The position numbers and the translations under genes were made by a program. DNA of 57,938 bases, from the NCBI GenBank assembly GCA_937861115.1, contig CALMBD010000306.1:1-57938 (forward strand), written 5' to 3'. Below are positions 8,203 to 16,037 of the stretch, in pieces (within the stretch, counting starts at the first letter, position 1; the number at the start of each line of letters is the position of its first letter). The notes under the pieces were generated by a model. It was given only the letters and a program-made list of their open reading frames with translations, had not been told where the DNA came from and searched no databases. The DNA comes from an uncultured Bacteroidota bacterium (GTDB lineage: Bacteria; Bacteroidota; Bacteroidia; Chitinophagales; Saprospiraceae).

Positions 8203-9087
8203 CTAGTGCGGGAAAACCTCCAGCGCCATGGCCATACTTTTCCCGAATGCCGAGCGATCGATGGAAAGATCGGCCTCCACATCGTCGAAGAAGAACACCA
8301 GGTTTTCGGTGGCCATGTTCCCGGTAAGGTCATCTTTTGCCATTGGACAGCCTCCGAAGCCGCGCATGGCGCCATCGAAGCGGCGGCAGCCGTTGCGCCA
8401 GGCAGCGTCTATTTTTTCTCGCCAGTTGTGCGGTTGGGTGTGCAGGTGCGCGCCGAATTCAATATCCGGATAAGCCGGGATCAGGTTGCCGAACAGGTAG
8501 GAAATATTCTGCGGATTGGAGCAGCCGATCGTGTCGGAGAGCGAAAAAATGCGGATGCCAAAAGGCACCAGTTCGTCGACCCAATGCTGCACGATATCCA
8601 CATTCCAGGGATCGCCGTACGGGTTTCCAAAACCCATGGACAGGTACAGTACCAGCTGTTTGCCGTGTTTTTCACAGAGGTCCTGAATCGCTTTGGTCCG
8701 CTCGAGGCTTTCAGATATCGTCGCATTGGTGTTGCGCAACTGGAAGGTTTCGCTGATGCTGAACGGATAGCCGAGGTATTGTATCTCCGGATGCTTACAG
8801 GCATCTGCTGCGCCGCGTTCGTTGGCTACGATCGCCAAAAGTTTCGTCTTCGTTCGGGAAAGGTCTAACTTTGCCAGCACTTCTGCCGTATCGCGCATTT
8901 GCGGGATAGCTTTGGGGCTGACGAAAGAACCAAAATCAATAGTATCAAAGCCGACACGCAACAACTGGTTGATGTAAGCCGCTTTGATATCCGTCTCGAT
9001 ATAATCCGGCAAGCCCTGCATGGCATCTCGCGGACATTCGATGAGTTTAATGGGCGGTCGCTTATTTGGAAGGATAGGTTCTGGCAA
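8203..9087 (-). CDS. mvaB: Hydroxymethylglutaryl-CoA lyase
   Basis: 294 residues. The enzyme splits HMG-CoA into acetoacetate and acetyl-CoA (leucine degradation). Seen: IECPRDAMQ at residues 16-24 (Arg20-Asp21, which bind substrate and metal), the metal-binding HLHT near residue 214, and the glycine loop GFGGCPMAKDDLTGN with the catalytic-type Cys247. The AMQ and KDDLTGN variants differ from the classical RDGLQ and KGASGN but are normal in Bacteroidota homologues as I recall them. The start appears to be TTG (complement of 9085-9087): no ATG, GTG or TTG lies upstream in frame, and the first internal ATG (codon 23) would remove the active-site Arg. A two-box promoter lies at 9134-9166. It converges with the GNAT gene. 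Confidence 0.93.
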   Translation of the reverse strand: MPEPILPNKRPPIKLIECPRDAMQGLPDYIETDIKAAYINQLLRVGFDTIDFGSFVSPKAIPQMRDTAEVLAKLDLSRTKTKLLAIVANERGAADACKHPEIQYLGYPFSISETFQLRNTNATISESLERTKAIQDLCEKHGKQLVLYLSMGFGNPYGDPWNVDIVQHWVDELVPFGIRIFSLSDTIGCSNPQNISYLFGNLIPAYPDIEFGAHLHTQPHNWREKIDAAWRNGCRRFDGAMRGFGGCPMAKDDLTGNMATENLVFFFDDVEADLSIDRSAFGKSMAMALEVFPH

Positions 9088-9133
9088 AGTGGTGGTGTGA
9101 TTTATCTGGTCCGTTTAAACAAAAATGGCAGGC

Positions 9134-9166
9134 CAAAGTTATGCCTTCGCTACAAACACCTGCAAA
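9134..9166 (-). promoter_or_regulatory. Bacteroidota-type promoter for mvaB
   Basis: On the minus strand there is a TTTG box (complement 9163-9166), a 21-base spacer and TAACTTTG (complement 9134-9141). This matches the consensus at both boxes. The leader to the TTG start would be about 40 bases. Confidence 0.6.
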
Positions 9167-9230
9167 AACCGTATTCATTACCCTGTAAAATTTTTACCAT
9201 TTAACATTACTCCGCTACAGGAGACGCTCC

Positions 9231-9467
9231 ATGAAGAATAAAGGATACTGGATATTGCTCGGCTTTTTATTTATAGTGTTCGGCCTTACATCAATTGTAC
9301 TGCAGTTGATTGGCGTGGGTTGGTGGTTTCTTCAGTTCCTTGAACTGGGCGGACGGCTGCTCGCATTCGTCTTTAAAATCCTCATGGTGCTCGCCGGCGT
9401 GCTGATCGTGGTTTTCGCCCATACGGACTGGGATCGCGAACGGATGGACAGCAGCGGGAATGAGTGA
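9231..9467 (+). CDS. Small two-TM membrane protein, function unknown
   Basis: 78 residues. Two hydrophobic segments, about residues 6-28 (WILLGFLFIVFGLTSIVLQL) and 42-63 (LAFVFKILMVLAGVLIVVFA), are joined by a WW/F-rich turn. A short charged tail follows (HTDWDRERMDSSGNE). It is probably an inner-membrane protein. I know no named family for it, though small proteins of this size and shape are common in Bacteroidota. Its stop codon lies inside a short heptamer tandem repeat (9464-9491). RtcB follows 72-99 bases downstream. Confidence 0.7.
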   Translation: MKNKGYWILLGFLFIVFGLTSIVLQLIGVGWWFLQFLELGGRLLAFVFKILMVLAGVLIVVFAHTDWDRERMDSSGNE

Positions 9468-9491
9468 TAAGTGGTAAGTGGTAAGTGATAG
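9464..9491 (+). repeat. Heptamer tandem repeat, four units
   Basis: Four consecutive seven-base units: GTGATAA, GTGGTAA, GTGGTAA, GTGATAG. The first includes the stop codon of the small membrane protein gene. It is too short to ascribe a function; slippage could change the spacing to the rtcB leader. Confidence 0.7.
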
Positions 9492-9566
9492 GTTTCGGCC
9501 GGAACTTAATCTGCCGGCGGGTGGTTTGAGTTGCACGTAATGAGAAAGCACACTGATTCCAGGACC

Positions 9567-10766
9567 ATGACGCACCTCCGGATTTTTGGCGAGTCGATTA
9601 TCGACGAAAAAGCGATTGAACAGATCAGGCGCTGTGCCGCTTCTCCTGAAGATTTGGGCGCCCTGACCGCCGATGCACATTATGGGTATGGCCATCCGAT
9701 TGGAGGTGTCGTGGCCTATAAAGACAAGATCAGCCTTTCCGGTGTGGGTTTTGATATCGCCTGCGGCAACAAAGCCTGCCAGACCAATATCCGTGCAGCC
9801 GACCTCGACACGGATAAGGTCATGGACGAGATTTTCAAAAACATCGGCTTTGGCATGGGGCGCCCGAATCCGAAACCCATCGACCACCCTGTGTTCGATC
9901 ACATTGCAAAGGCGGCATTCCAACCACAGCAAAAGATGATCCGGTTGGCTATGGACCAACTGGGCACCGTTGGTTCGGGCAACCACTTCGTCGATCTCTT
10001 TGAAGACGAGGATGGCTGGCTCTGGATCGGCGTGCACTTTGGTTCGAGGGGCTTTGGACACAAAACCACCTCGGGTTTTATCGCCCTTTCCAAAGGAAAA
10101 GCATTTGAGGAACGGGTGCACGAAGGCGGCATGGACGCCCCGCCGATCCTCTTTGACGCAGACAGCGCGCTGGGCCAGGACTACCTCGCCGCCATGCGCC
10201 TGGCAGGAGAATACGCGTATGCGGGCCGCGATGTCGTAGTAGACAAGGTGCTGGAGATACTGAGGGCCAAGTCAGTTTTTGAAGTACACAACCACCACAA
10301 TTTCCTTTGGGAAGAAGAGCATTTTGGGGAGCGATACTACGTCGTGCGCAAAGGAGCGACGCCCGCTTTCCCGGGACAATACGGCTTCATCGGCGCCACC
10401 ATGTCCGACATTTCCGTTATTGTCCGCGGCATAGATTCCGAAACGAGCCGGCAGGGGCTGTATTCTACTGTCCACGGTGCAGGTCGCGCGATGAGCCGCA
10501 ACCAGGCTGCCGGGAAAAAGCGCTGGAAAAACGGCAAGGTGGAGTACCTCAGCAAGGGCGTAGTGGACTGGCCGAAAGTGAAAAAAGAGATCAAAAAGAA
10601 AGGCATCGCCTTGCGCGGCGGCGGGGCCGACGAGGCGCCGGAGTGCTATAAAAAACTGTACCAGGTGCTGGCCTTTCACGAAGGAACCATCGAAACGATG
10701 CACCGCCTGCGGCCCATTGGCGTGGCCATGGCGGCGCCGGACATGTACGATCCGTACAAGGACTAA
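9567..10766 (+). CDS. rtcB: RtcB-family RNA-splicing ligase
   Basis: 399 residues from ATG 9567; an in-frame ATG at 9540 and a TTG at 9531 would add 9 or 12. I prefer 9567 because an AGGA-like stretch precedes it and MTHLRIFGE is where homologues of this subgroup begin. RtcB joins RNA 3'-phosphate or 2',3'-cyclic phosphate ends to 5'-OH ends using GTP and Mn2+. Seen: LTADAHYGYGHPIGG, the metal site GVGFDIACGNKA, LGTVGSGNHFVDL, VHFGSRGFGH, VHNHHNF, RKGATPAF, and the guanylylation-site region STVHGAGRAMSR with its histidine. No RtcA or archease gene is adjacent. It may act in RNA repair after stress cleavage; the target RNA is unknown. Confidence 0.93.
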   Translation: MTHLRIFGESIIDEKAIEQIRRCAASPEDLGALTADAHYGYGHPIGGVVAYKDKISLSGVGFDIACGNKACQTNIRAADLDTDKVMDEIFKNIGFGMGRPNPKPIDHPVFDHIAKAAFQPQQKMIRLAMDQLGTVGSGNHFVDLFEDEDGWLWIGVHFGSRGFGHKTTSGFIALSKGKAFEERVHEGGMDAPPILFDADSALGQDYLAAMRLAGEYAYAGRDVVVDKVLEILRAKSVFEVHNHHNFLWEEEHFGERYYVVRKGATPAFPGQYGFIGATMSDISVIVRGIDSETSRQGLYSTVHGAGRAMSRNQAAGKKRWKNGKVEYLSKGVVDWPKVKKEIKKKGIALRGGGADEAPECYKKLYQVLAFHEGTIETMHRLRPIGVAMAAPDMYDPYKD

Positions 10767-10850
10767 AAATGCGCGATCATGCAGGCAACCGGAGGGTGTA
10801 AAATCAGATCAGGGTAAAAAACACCTTGCTCACCAACACAAAATAAAAAC

Positions 10851-11261
10851 ATGAAACCACTCCTGATTTCCGCCCTGTTGCTGTTTTCGCTCCAACTCAC
10901 CGCACAAACGGATACTGCTGCAGATTCGCTTGCCACAGACGACAGGGTCTATGAAATGTTTGATGTCCAGACTCCGCCAAAGTTTCCGGACGGCGAGAAA
11001 GAACTGCTCAGGTATCTGTCTCAAAACATTCAATACCCGGCAAAAGCAAGAAAAAAGAGTACTGCCGGCACTGTTATCCTCACTTTCGTCGTCAACAAGG
11101 ACGGCAGCATCAGCGATGTCAATACCGTAAAAGACATTGGCAACGGTTGCGGTGAAGAAGCAGCGCGGGTCGTAACAGCCATGCCCAACTGGACACCGGG
11201 GGAATTGCACGGCAACGTAGTGCGCGTGCGTTTCACCCTACCCATCCGCTTCACTCTGTGA
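10851..11261 (+). CDS. Secreted stand-alone TonB C-terminal domain protein
   Basis: 136 residues: a signal peptide (residues 1-20, ending LQLTAQ) and one TonB C-terminal-like domain (about residues 42-136). The domain shows the Bacteroidota pattern PPKFPDGEKELLRYLSQNIQYP, then GTVILTFVVNKDGSISDV, and ends VRVRFTLPIRF. There is no transmembrane anchor beyond the signal and no proline-rich spacer, so it is not a classical energy-transducing TonB. Such lone domains are common in Bacteroidota envelopes and may bind TonB-dependent receptors or other envelope proteins. It is a likely paralogue of the N-terminal part of the next gene (11427), which suggests local duplication. Confidence 0.88.
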   Translation: MKPLLISALLLFSLQLTAQTDTAADSLATDDRVYEMFDVQTPPKFPDGEKELLRYLSQNIQYPAKARKKSTAGTVILTFVVNKDGSISDVNTVKDIGNGCGEEAARVVTAMPNWTPGELHGNVVRVRFTLPIRFTL

Positions 11262-11302
11262 ACCCTTAAAATGCCCGCTGTATGCGGGTGTCTCGTAAGC
11301 GC

Positions 11303-11348
11303 CCTGTAAATCCTGCCTAAAAACTCCAGTTCCTGTCAAAAGTGCAAT
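11303..11348 (+). repeat. Dispersed repeat copy (CCTGTAAATCCTGCC family)
   Basis: The 15-base core CCTGTAAATCCTGCC is identical to 28433-28447. The similarity continues into a weaker match (CTCCA, CTGT, AAAA, TGCA in the same order) to about 28475. Related inverted copies are at 28379-28403 and in the hairpin at 44821-44901. It lies in the intergenic stretch between the two TonB_C genes. It looks like a half copy of a palindromic intergenic element. Confidence 0.6.
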
Positions 11349-11426
11349 ATGGCGGACTTACAAGACGCCTTCATTTTTCATTTTGGGTGCCAATGCCTGT
11401 AACTTGGCCGTCAAATGCCATATACC

Positions 11427-12374
11427 ATGCGTTGTATCTTTTTTTTGTTGCTTTTTGTTCAAAGTGCATCTGCACAAACCGGCCACGGGGTTGCGCCACG
11501 GAAAATCTATGCCATCAGCGATGTGTCCACTGTCCCGCAGTTTCCCGGCGGAGATGGAGCGTTGCTCGGATTCCTGTCCGACGGCATCCGCCTGTCAAAA
11601 ACGGCAAACCTGACCTCCGGAAAGGTAGTCACCTCATTTGTCGTCAATCCGGACGGCAGTCTTTCCGACATTGAAATTATACAGGGAGATAGTAGCCTGG
11701 CCAGGCAAGTCAGGGAAAAACTCGGCCGGAGTCCTGCCTGGGCGCCGGGCACTATAGACGGCCTTCCTGTCTGCGTGCGCATGATGATCCCGGTTCAATT
11801 TGAATTTGACATGGAAGCGCCATCCCATGTTATCCGCCGGATCGACAGCCTCGACGTTGGGGAAGGCGTTCGGATCAAAACGGAAGAAATCTACCGGAAA
11901 GCCGTACCTGACCTTTCGTTCCGGATCAAAAAAGACAAGAAAAAACGGAAGGAACTTATCGAAGCGCTGGAAGCGCAATTCCAGGTGAATATCAGCGACG
12001 ACAATACCCGTTCCCTAAAGACGGCGGGCGACCTCGCAGAACTCATCTATCGCGCCCAGGGAGGCATTACCATGTTCAGCAAGTCCGGATTCCAGGGAAA
12101 GGTAGAACGCCTGGCCGGCAGCCGCAATGATTGCGCCGGAGGGGACTGCCTGAATTACCCCGGTTCGATCATCGTACCCAAAGGCTTTATCGTCACCTTT
12201 TACACCAAACCCAAATTCAAGGGCGATCAACTTGTCGTCGATGCTCGCGGGCAAGAAGTGCGTATCAACAGTTTTATCGACCTGCAAATCAAAGGGTCGG
12301 TGCGCACGACCAATGAGGGTATCGTTTGGCGGGAGTCGATCAGGTCGATCAAGATCGATGGCACACAAAAATAA
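11427..12374 (+). CDS. TonB_C / ACP-like / beta-gamma-crystallin secreted fusion
   Basis: 315 residues from ATG 11427 (an ATG at 11415 adds MPYT; I prefer the start that gives the clean signal peptide MRCIFFLLLFVQSASA). Three parts are visible. Residues about 33-127 form a TonB C-terminal-like domain (STVPQFPGGDGALLGFLSDG, VVTSFVVNPDGSLSDIEI). Residues about 167-210 resemble the last helices of acyl carrier proteins (ELIEALEAQFQVNISDDN, then LKTAGDLAELIYRA), but the phosphopantetheine Ser position is a Lys, so it could not carry an acyl chain. Residues about 212-310 look like a beta/gamma-crystallin Greek-key domain (ITMFSKSGFQGK, SIIVPKGFIVTFYTKPKFKG). It is probably periplasmic or surface-located. 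The order of domains is unusual and the function unknown. Confidence 0.82.
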   Translation: MRCIFFLLLFVQSASAQTGHGVAPRKIYAISDVSTVPQFPGGDGALLGFLSDGIRLSKTANLTSGKVVTSFVVNPDGSLSDIEIIQGDSSLARQVREKLGRSPAWAPGTIDGLPVCVRMMIPVQFEFDMEAPSHVIRRIDSLDVGEGVRIKTEEIYRKAVPDLSFRIKKDKKKRKELIEALEAQFQVNISDDNTRSLKTAGDLAELIYRAQGGITMFSKSGFQGKVERLAGSRNDCAGGDCLNYPGSIIVPKGFIVTFYTKPKFKGDQLVVDARGQEVRINSFIDLQIKGSVRTTNEGIVWRESIRSIKIDGTQK

Positions 12375-12397
12375 CCGGACCAGGCAGACTAAAGTTA

Positions 12398-12618
12398 ACA
12401 TGAGTCATCCCGAATTTTCCTGAGTGAATGACCTCGGAGAGGTCAAATGTTTGTAGAAATGATCAGATACGGGTTTTACGACCTCGGAGAGGTCGCACCA
12501 GCGGTAATTACAAAGGTTAACATTCGACCTCTCCGAGGTCGTTACGTCTCCCCAGGCCATTGATCTACAAACATTTGACTTCTCCGAAGTCATTTTAAAA
12601 ATTCGGGATGACTCATGT
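12398..12618. repeat. 221-bp inverted-repeat element with nested palindromes
   Basis: The outer 21 bases (12398-12418, ACATGAGTCATCCCGAATTTT) are a perfect inverted match to 12598-12618. A second inverted pair, TCAAATGTTTGTAGA (12443-12457), matches 12564-12578. Inside are four 15-base palindromes: GACCTCGGAGAGGTC at 12430-12444 and 12480-12494, its reverse complement at 12526-12540, and a compensated variant GACTTCTCCGAAGTC at 12577-12591. In the variant both stem arms changed together. The element lies between the convergent TonB_C-fusion and rocD genes. It could be a non-autonomous mobile element (MITE/REPIN-like) or a bidirectional terminator; no transposase is nearby. Confidence 0.85.
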
Positions 12619-12650
12619 ACCCTGATCAAATCAGATTTTCGGTTACAAAA

Positions 12651-13895
12651 TCATGCCCATCCCGAAATCACGTGTTCGATAATGCGGCAGCATTCGTCAA
12701 GTTGTTCGGGTGTCATTACCAGCGGCGGTGCAAATCGGATGATGTTGCCGTGGGTAGGTTTGGCCAGCAGTCCGTTTTCTGCCATTTCGATACAGATATT
12801 CCAGGCCGTCTGGCTTTGTTCCGAATCATTGATGACAATCGCGTTGAGCAGGCCCTTGCCGCGCACCTGTGCGATCAGGTCGGGGCGCTTGTGCTGCAAC
12901 GCTTCCATGCGGCCGCGAAATATGTTGCCCAGCGCTTCGGCATTATCGGCCAGTTTTTCGTCCTGCACCACTTTCAGCGCCTCCGTGGCCACGGCACAGG
13001 CGAGCGGGTTGCCGCCAAAGGTAGAGCCGTGTTCGCCCGGCTTGATCGTTAGCATGACCTCGTCGCTGCTGAGCACGGCACTCACCGGGAGCACGCCGCC
13101 CGACAGGGCTTTTCCCAGGATCAGCACGTCAGGCTTGAACCCGTAATGGTCGCAGCACAGCAATTTTCCGGTCCGGGCAATGCCGGTCTGCACCTCGTCG
13201 GCGATAAACAGCACATGGTGCTTTTTGCACAATTCGTACGCTCCGGGCAGGTAGTGGTCGTCGGGTACAAATACACCCGCTTCTCCCTGAATCGGCTCCA
13301 CGATAAATCCGCAGACGTCGGGATCCTGCAGGGCAGCCTCCAATGCGGGCAGGTTGTTATAGGGAATCACGACATAGCCCGGCATATACGGGCCGAAGCC
13401 CTTCCGGCTGTCGGGATCGGTGGAGGCGGATATGGCGCCGAGTGTCCGGCCGTGAAAATTGCCTTCCACAAAAATGATCTTTGCCTGTCCTTCCGCGACG
13501 CCCTTTACTTTGTAGGCCCATTTCCGGGCGAGTTTAATGGCCGTTTCAACGCCCTCCACACCCGTGTTCATCGGCAGCATGCGGTCGTAGCCGAAGTAGC
13601 GGGTGACAAACTCCGCGTATTCACCCAGCAGGTTGTTGTAAAATGCCCGCGAGGTCAGGGTCAGTTTCTGAGCCTGGTTTGTCAGCGCGCGGATAATTCG
13701 CGGGTGGCAGTGCCCCTGGTTGACAGCGCTGTAGGCAGAGAGAAAATCGTAGTACCGCTTCCCGTCCACATCCCAGACGTATACCCCCTGCCCTCGCTCC
13801 AGCACAACCGGCATCGGGTGATAATTATGGGCGTTAAATCGGTCTTCGAGTTCCATGTAGGCGGTGGCGGACGATGTGGTGGTCAGGACTTCCAT
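12651..13895 (-). CDS. rocD: Ornithine aminotransferase
   Basis: 414 residues, a standard length. A PLP enzyme that converts ornithine and 2-oxoglutarate to glutamate semialdehyde and glutamate (arginine/proline metabolism). Seen: [20 protein letters not shown], the typical OAT phosphate-binding region; [32 protein letters not shown] with the pyridine-N Asp233; and [10 protein letters not shown] with the PLP lysine Lys262. The start is the ATG at complement 13893-13895; the frame runs upstream but contains the promoter. A two-box promoter is at 13947-13980. It converges with the TonB_C-fusion gene across the palindrome element. Confidence 0.95.
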   Translation of the reverse strand: MEVLTTTSSATAYMELEDRFNAHNYHPMPVVLERGQGVYVWDVDGKRYYDFLSAYSAVNQGHCHPRIIRALTNQAQKLTLTSRAFYNNLLGEYAEFVTRYFGYDRMLPMNTGVEGVETAIKLARKWAYKVKGVAEGQAKIIFVEGNFHGRTLGAISASTDPDSRKGFGPYMPGYVVIPYNNLPALEAALQDPDVCGFIVEPIQGEAGVFVPDDHYLPGAYELCKKHHVLFIADEVQTGIARTGKLLCCDHYGFKPDVLILGKALSGGVLPVSAVLSSDEVMLTIKPGEHGSTFGGNPLACAVATEALKVVQDEKLADNAEALGNIFRGRMEALQHKRPDLIAQVRGKGLLNAIVINDSEQSQTAWNICIEMAENGLLAKPTHGNIIRFAPPLVMTPEQLDECCRIIEHVISGWA

Positions 13896-13946
13896 ATGTA
13901 AGCGGCGTGATAGAGTGAGCGATATGAAGGGTGGTGAATTATAGTG

Positions 13947-13980
13947 CAAAATTAGCGCATTTTGGCCGCAAAGCGTCAAA
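13947..13980 (-). promoter_or_regulatory. Bacteroidota-type promoter for rocD
   Basis: Minus-strand TTTG (complement 13977-13980), 22-base spacer, TAATTTTG (complement 13947-13954). The boxes match; the spacer is slightly long. Confidence 0.5.
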
Positions 13981-14021
13981 TAAAAACAAAATGGCGGCCT
14001 TGGGTAAAACCCAAAACCGCC
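13981..14021 (-). terminator. Rho-independent terminator after the 14066 gene
   Basis: Read on the minus strand, GGCGG and TTGGGT pair with ACCCAA and CCGCC (13993-14021), and the hairpin is followed by ATTTTGTTTTTATTTG. This is a good intrinsic terminator for the beta-barrel gene that ends at 14066. It sits immediately upstream of the rocD promoter. Confidence 0.75.
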
Positions 14022-14065
14022 GCAGTAGTTTTCAATGTCCGTTAATATGTCCGGATATAGGCCCC

Positions 14066-14683
14066 TCAGTTTTCGTAGTTCTTGCGATAATCTTCGCGTT
14101 TGTGGTAACGCCCCCAGGAAAAGCCGAACTTCAGGCTGGCCTGCCCGAAAGCCCCCGAGAGGTCGTTGTTGTTCAGGCTGACATAGTCGACATTCCGGGC
14201 AAAGCGATAGCCGCCTTCCAGACCGAAACGGAACCAGCGGAATACGTTGATTTCCACACCGGCAGAAGGCTGGATGATGAACATGTTGTCGGTCCCTTCG
14301 CCGGACAAGGTAGCGTGGCCCCTGCCCAGTTCTACATTGATCATGGGGTGCACTGCCTTGTAGGGAACAAAGGCATATCCGATCCTGCCGCCGTTAAACC
14401 TAAAATCGAAGCGCTGGTTGTCGCCGTCTTTAAGCAGAATATCATCGCGCAGGCTGTAGTGCGTCCATCCCAGAAAAAGAGATTTTCCGAATTCAAAGCC
14501 GAAAAAGCCGCCCCTGTTGAACCCATCCGTGTTTTTATATCCGGTATATTGATGGCTGTAGCCACCCCAGATACCGGAGAGGCCCCAGCCGCGGGAGCCC
14601 AGTACGGTTTCTTCGCGTTGGGCGAAAATTGAAATACTCAAGAGCAGAAAAGCAAAGGCCAAAAAGCTGGATTTGGTACGCAT
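14066..14683 (-). CDS. Small outer-membrane beta-barrel protein
   Basis: 205 residues. A signal peptide (about residues 1-21, [10 protein letters not shown]) precedes a series of alternating amphipathic strands rich in Gly, Phe and Tyr ([50 protein letters not shown]). That pattern fits an eight-to-ten-stranded outer-membrane barrel. No family name is certain; similar short barrels are numerous in Bacteroidota. It is isolated: a terminator follows and about 170 bases separate it from the DUF4199 gene upstream on the same strand. Confidence 0.82.
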   Translation of the reverse strand: MRTKSSFLAFAFLLLSISIFAQREETVLGSRGWGLSGIWGGYSHQYTGYKNTDGFNRGGFFGFEFGKSLFLGWTHYSLRDDILLKDGDNQRFDFRFNGGRIGYAFVPYKAVHPMINVELGRGHATLSGEGTDNMFIIQPSAGVEINVFRWFRFGLEGGYRFARNVDYVSLNNNDLSGAFGQASLKFGFSWGRYHKREDYRKNYEN

Positions 14684-14855
14684 GGTGTGTGGTATTAAGT
14701 TTTGCTACTGAAAGTGGATCATTGTTTTGAGGGGAGACGATCAAACTGACAGCAAGGTTACAGGAGAGGTTGCACCTGTACAATATCAAAAGGCTCCACA
14801 GACCCAATATTCACCTTTCACTAACGGGTTTTAACCTGTTTTAACAAAAAAAGGC

Positions 14856-15374
14856 TCACGAGGCCCTGCGGCGCAGTATGACCGACGACAGCAGCGTAAC
14901 CAGCACGCCGACAGGGAGTGGTTCCATGAAGGTAAAAGCCACGCGCAGCAAGGGGTTTTTATACATGGTCTTGAACTCCTCCATCTTGGCGGCTTCCTGC
15001 CGGATCTGATCCACCGTTGCGCCGTTCGATTTCATTTGAGCCAGGGCATGTTCGATGTATGTATCCATAAAATCGGGCATCAGGGTTTGGTAAACGATCA
15101 TCCAGGCGATAACGTAGCAGGCGCAGGAGATCAGGGTGATCAGGATGCCTACCTTGAAGGCCGTTCCAAACGAAAGTGCGCCGTCCGTGTAGTTGTCGCG
15201 AAATGCCCGGACACCCAGATACACAAATACCATACTCAGCAAAATACCCGCGTAGCCGAACAGTTCGCCATTCCGGTAGTCGGTAGCATTTTTGAAATAG
15301 ATGGCAGTAGCGGTCATGAGCACGGCAGCAATGCCGCCGGAGATCAAACCGTAGGTCAGAATGGTCTTTTTCAT
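14856..15374 (-). CDS. DUF4199 inner-membrane protein
   Basis: 172 residues from the ATG at complement 15372-15374. Four hydrophobic segments are visible (about residues 5-25, 40-56, 73-95 and 147-166), with a helical soluble stretch between the third and fourth (ALAQMKSNGATVDQIRQEAA). The opening TYGLISGGIAAVLMTATAIYF and the LSFGTAFKVGILITLISC segment are typical of DUF4199, a Bacteroidota membrane family of unknown role. It is downstream of a membrane-anchored LuxR regulator on the same strand (115-base gap). The pairing suggests a regulator and its target, or one signalling unit. Confidence 0.88.
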   Translation of the reverse strand: MKKTILTYGLISGGIAAVLMTATAIYFKNATDYRNGELFGYAGILLSMVFVYLGVRAFRDNYTDGALSFGTAFKVGILITLISCACYVIAWMIVYQTLMPDFMDTYIEHALAQMKSNGATVDQIRQEAAKMEEFKTMYKNPLLRVAFTFMEPLPVGVLVTLLSSVILRRRAS

Positions 15375-15489
15375 GCAGTAATTTTTTTGTGAAACATGCT
15401 GCAAATGAAGCGGAAGCCACGCAAAAACCACTCGTCCTTTCGGGTGATTCGCGGTACCGGCTCCCAAAATCATACTTTCGGGTGAGCCG

Positions 15490-15936
15490 CTACTCCAGCA
15501 GTCCCAGCGCCTTGGCTTTCTGAATAGCCTGGGTACGGCGTTGAGCATCCAGTTTCCCGAATACGTTGGAAGTGTGTGTTTTCACCGTGTTCAGCGATAC
15601 GAACAGCCTGTCGGCAATTTCCTGGTTACTCAGCCCCTGGGCTATCAGTTCCAACACCTCGTATTCCCGGGGCGTGATGCCGAGCCCCTCCAGCACCCTC
15701 GCTTTCGGCAGGGACGCAGGCCCGGCCTGCCGGGCCATCTCTTCAGGTTCTTGCCGCTTTTTACGGGCAATTTTTCCGCCTGCCCAGACGCCTACTACCA
15801 TAAACAACAAAGCGATGATACCGATATACCAATGCTCCGCGTGCTCCATGATCAGGAGGCGGTACTGAAAGTACTGCAGGGCAGCCAGCAGGAGCCCCAG
15901 CACCAATCCGTATAGCGCAAGTGTGGTCCACTTCAT
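15490..15936 (-). CDS. Membrane-anchored LuxR-type transcription factor
   Basis: 148 residues from the ATG at complement 15934-15936. Two transmembrane helices (about residues 4-26 and 36-54) are followed by a charged linker and a C-terminal LuxR/GerE DNA-binding domain (about residues 84-148). The domain shows the family pattern LTPREYEVLELIAQGLSNQEIADRLFVSLNTVKTHTSNVFGKL in near-canonical form (here ITPRE). There is no receiver domain, so it is not a classical response regulator; signal input must come through the membrane part or a partner. DUF4199 is the next gene downstream and a likely partner or target. Confidence 0.9.
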   Translation of the reverse strand: MKWTTLALYGLVLGLLLAALQYFQYRLLIMEHAEHWYIGIIALLFMVVGVWAGGKIARKKRQEPEEMARQAGPASLPKARVLEGLGITPREYEVLELIAQGLSNQEIADRLFVSLNTVKTHTSNVFGKLDAQRRTQAIQKAKALGLLE

Positions 15937-15969
15937 TTTTATACAGCAGGCATATTCCGGTACAAAAAT

Positions 15970-16006
15970 GAGAAAAGTCACCCTGAAACCCAGGATGACT
16001 TTTCTC
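15970..16006 (-). terminator. Rho-independent terminator after the 16038 gene
   Basis: GAGAAAAGTCA (15970-15980) pairs perfectly with TGACTTTTCTC (15996-16006). On the minus strand the hairpin is followed by ATTTTTGTACC. It is 31 bases past the stop of the T9SS protein gene and upstream of the LuxR gene, separating the two transcripts. Confidence 0.75.
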
Positions 16007-16037
16007 TCAAAAAACAAAAACGGCAAAGACGCACTGA

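Noticed and set aside
12398-12618. Small RNA gene or tRNA in the palindrome element
   Set aside because: The fold is symmetrical and lacks tRNA features such as a CCA end or T-loop; no separate promoter is evident.
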